Positions 5,908 through 6,112 of a DNA stretch of 6,112 bases are shown here, one piece after another (the stretch's first letter is position 1; each line of letters begins with the position of its first letter). Location: the NCBI GenBank assembly GCA_030696435.1, contig JAUYSF010000033.1, forward strand, positions 1 to 6,112, given 5' to 3'. The notes under the pieces are model-generated. The model saw only the letters and a list, made by a program, of their open reading frames with translations, did no database searches and was not told the DNA's origin. Origin of the DNA: Desulfoprunum sp. (lineage in GTDB: Bacteria > Desulfobacterota > Desulfobulbia > Desulfobulbales > Desulfocapsaceae). The translations under genes were made by a program, and so were the position numbers.

Positions 5908-5944
5908 TTGACTGAAAATTAATCTCTACCCGCTAAATTATACT
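5908..5944. promoter_or_regulatory. Candidate divergent promoter region with overlapping -10 boxes
   Basis: In the 191-bp gap between the CNNM-CBS gene and the aminopeptidase gene, ATTATACT (5937-5944) reads TATACT on the plus strand (5939-5944) and a perfect TATAAT on the minus strand (5942-5937). The two -10 elements share the TATA core. Neither has a good -35 at 16-18 nt; TTGACT at 5908-5913 is on the plus strand but 25 nt from TATACT. Implied leaders are about 55 nt for the aminopeptidase gene and about 115 nt for the CNNM-CBS gene. This is a by-eye call. Confidence 0.35.
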
Positions 5945-6006
5945 GTACTTTCCTTAAGATTAACCAGAAAAAATAAAACGTACGAAAAACTTCGCAAAGG
6001 TGATTT

Positions 6007-6112
6007 ATGGACACAACCAAGATTTCTGTAACCACTAAAGATATCGAGAAATATACTGGAGATCTGTTGGTTCTCTGCGTTGAGCAGCCGGAAAAAGGCT
6101 TGCCTCGTTGTG
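6007..6112 (+). CDS. Probable leucyl aminopeptidase (M17 family), first 35 codons, cut by window edge
   Basis: The ATG at 6007 follows AAAGGTG (5996-6002), a good ribosome site 4 nt away, and opens a frame that stays open to the window end. The translation starts MDTTKISVTTKDIEKYTGD and continues LLVLCVEQPEKGLPRC. A short beta strand (KISV), then a segment of the type GDLLVLCV followed by a polar loop, fits the start of the peptidase M17 N-terminal domain. That domain precedes the two-metal leucine aminopeptidase (PepA) catalytic domain, which releases N-terminal amino acids in the cytoplasm. All catalytic residues lie outside the window, so the family call rests on N-terminal resemblance alone; a protein of unknown family cannot be excluded. 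It is divergent from the CNNM-CBS gene. Confidence 0.55.
   Translation, partial: MDTTKISVTTKDIEKYTGDLLVLCVEQPEKGLPRC

Overview
The window looks like ordinary chromosomal DNA from a Gram-negative bacterium. The protein sequences (PurM, an anchored HtrA protease, CorA, a CNNM-CBS protein and a probable leucyl aminopeptidase start) and the mid-range, uneven base composition suggest a Desulfobacterota-like (sulfate-reducer type) genome. That assignment is inference from family resemblance only. I see no rRNA, tRNA, CRISPR array, insertion sequence or phage gene.

Layout from left to right. Positions 1-437 (minus) hold the N-terminal 145 residues of purM (purine biosynthesis), cut by the window edge. 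A divergent gap (438-628) separates it from a 66-residue DUF2065/YjeT-like membrane protein at 629-829 (plus). A strong 17-bp inverted repeat (858-910) lies between that gene and the convergent 900-2180 (minus) gene, a TPR-repeat plus SAM-methyltransferase fusion. A 332-bp AT-rich gap (2181-2512) holds a perfect 12-bp inverted repeat over a candidate promoter of the methyltransferase gene, and a -10/RBS pair for corA (2513-3451, plus). After a 208-bp gap comes a membrane-anchored HtrA/Deg-type serine protease with one PDZ domain (3660-4754, plus). Its stop codon is only 2 bp from that of a convergent CNNM/DUF21 plus CBS-pair membrane protein (4757-5815, minus; TTG start). After another divergent gap the window ends in the first 35 codons of a probable leucyl aminopeptidase (6007-6112, plus).

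No gene pair here is an obvious operon, because every adjacent pair except corA-protease is divergent or convergent. Two loose functional themes can be read. One is divalent-cation handling: CorA is a Mg2+/Co2+ channel, and CNNM/CorB-type proteins are linked to Mg2+ transport. The other is envelope proteolysis and housekeeping metabolism. I did not find a convincing new multi-gene system. The best leads are the palindromic operator-like element at 2273-2308, the TPR-methyltransferase fusion, the AT-rich corA segment, and the hairpin that contains a stop codon at 858-910.
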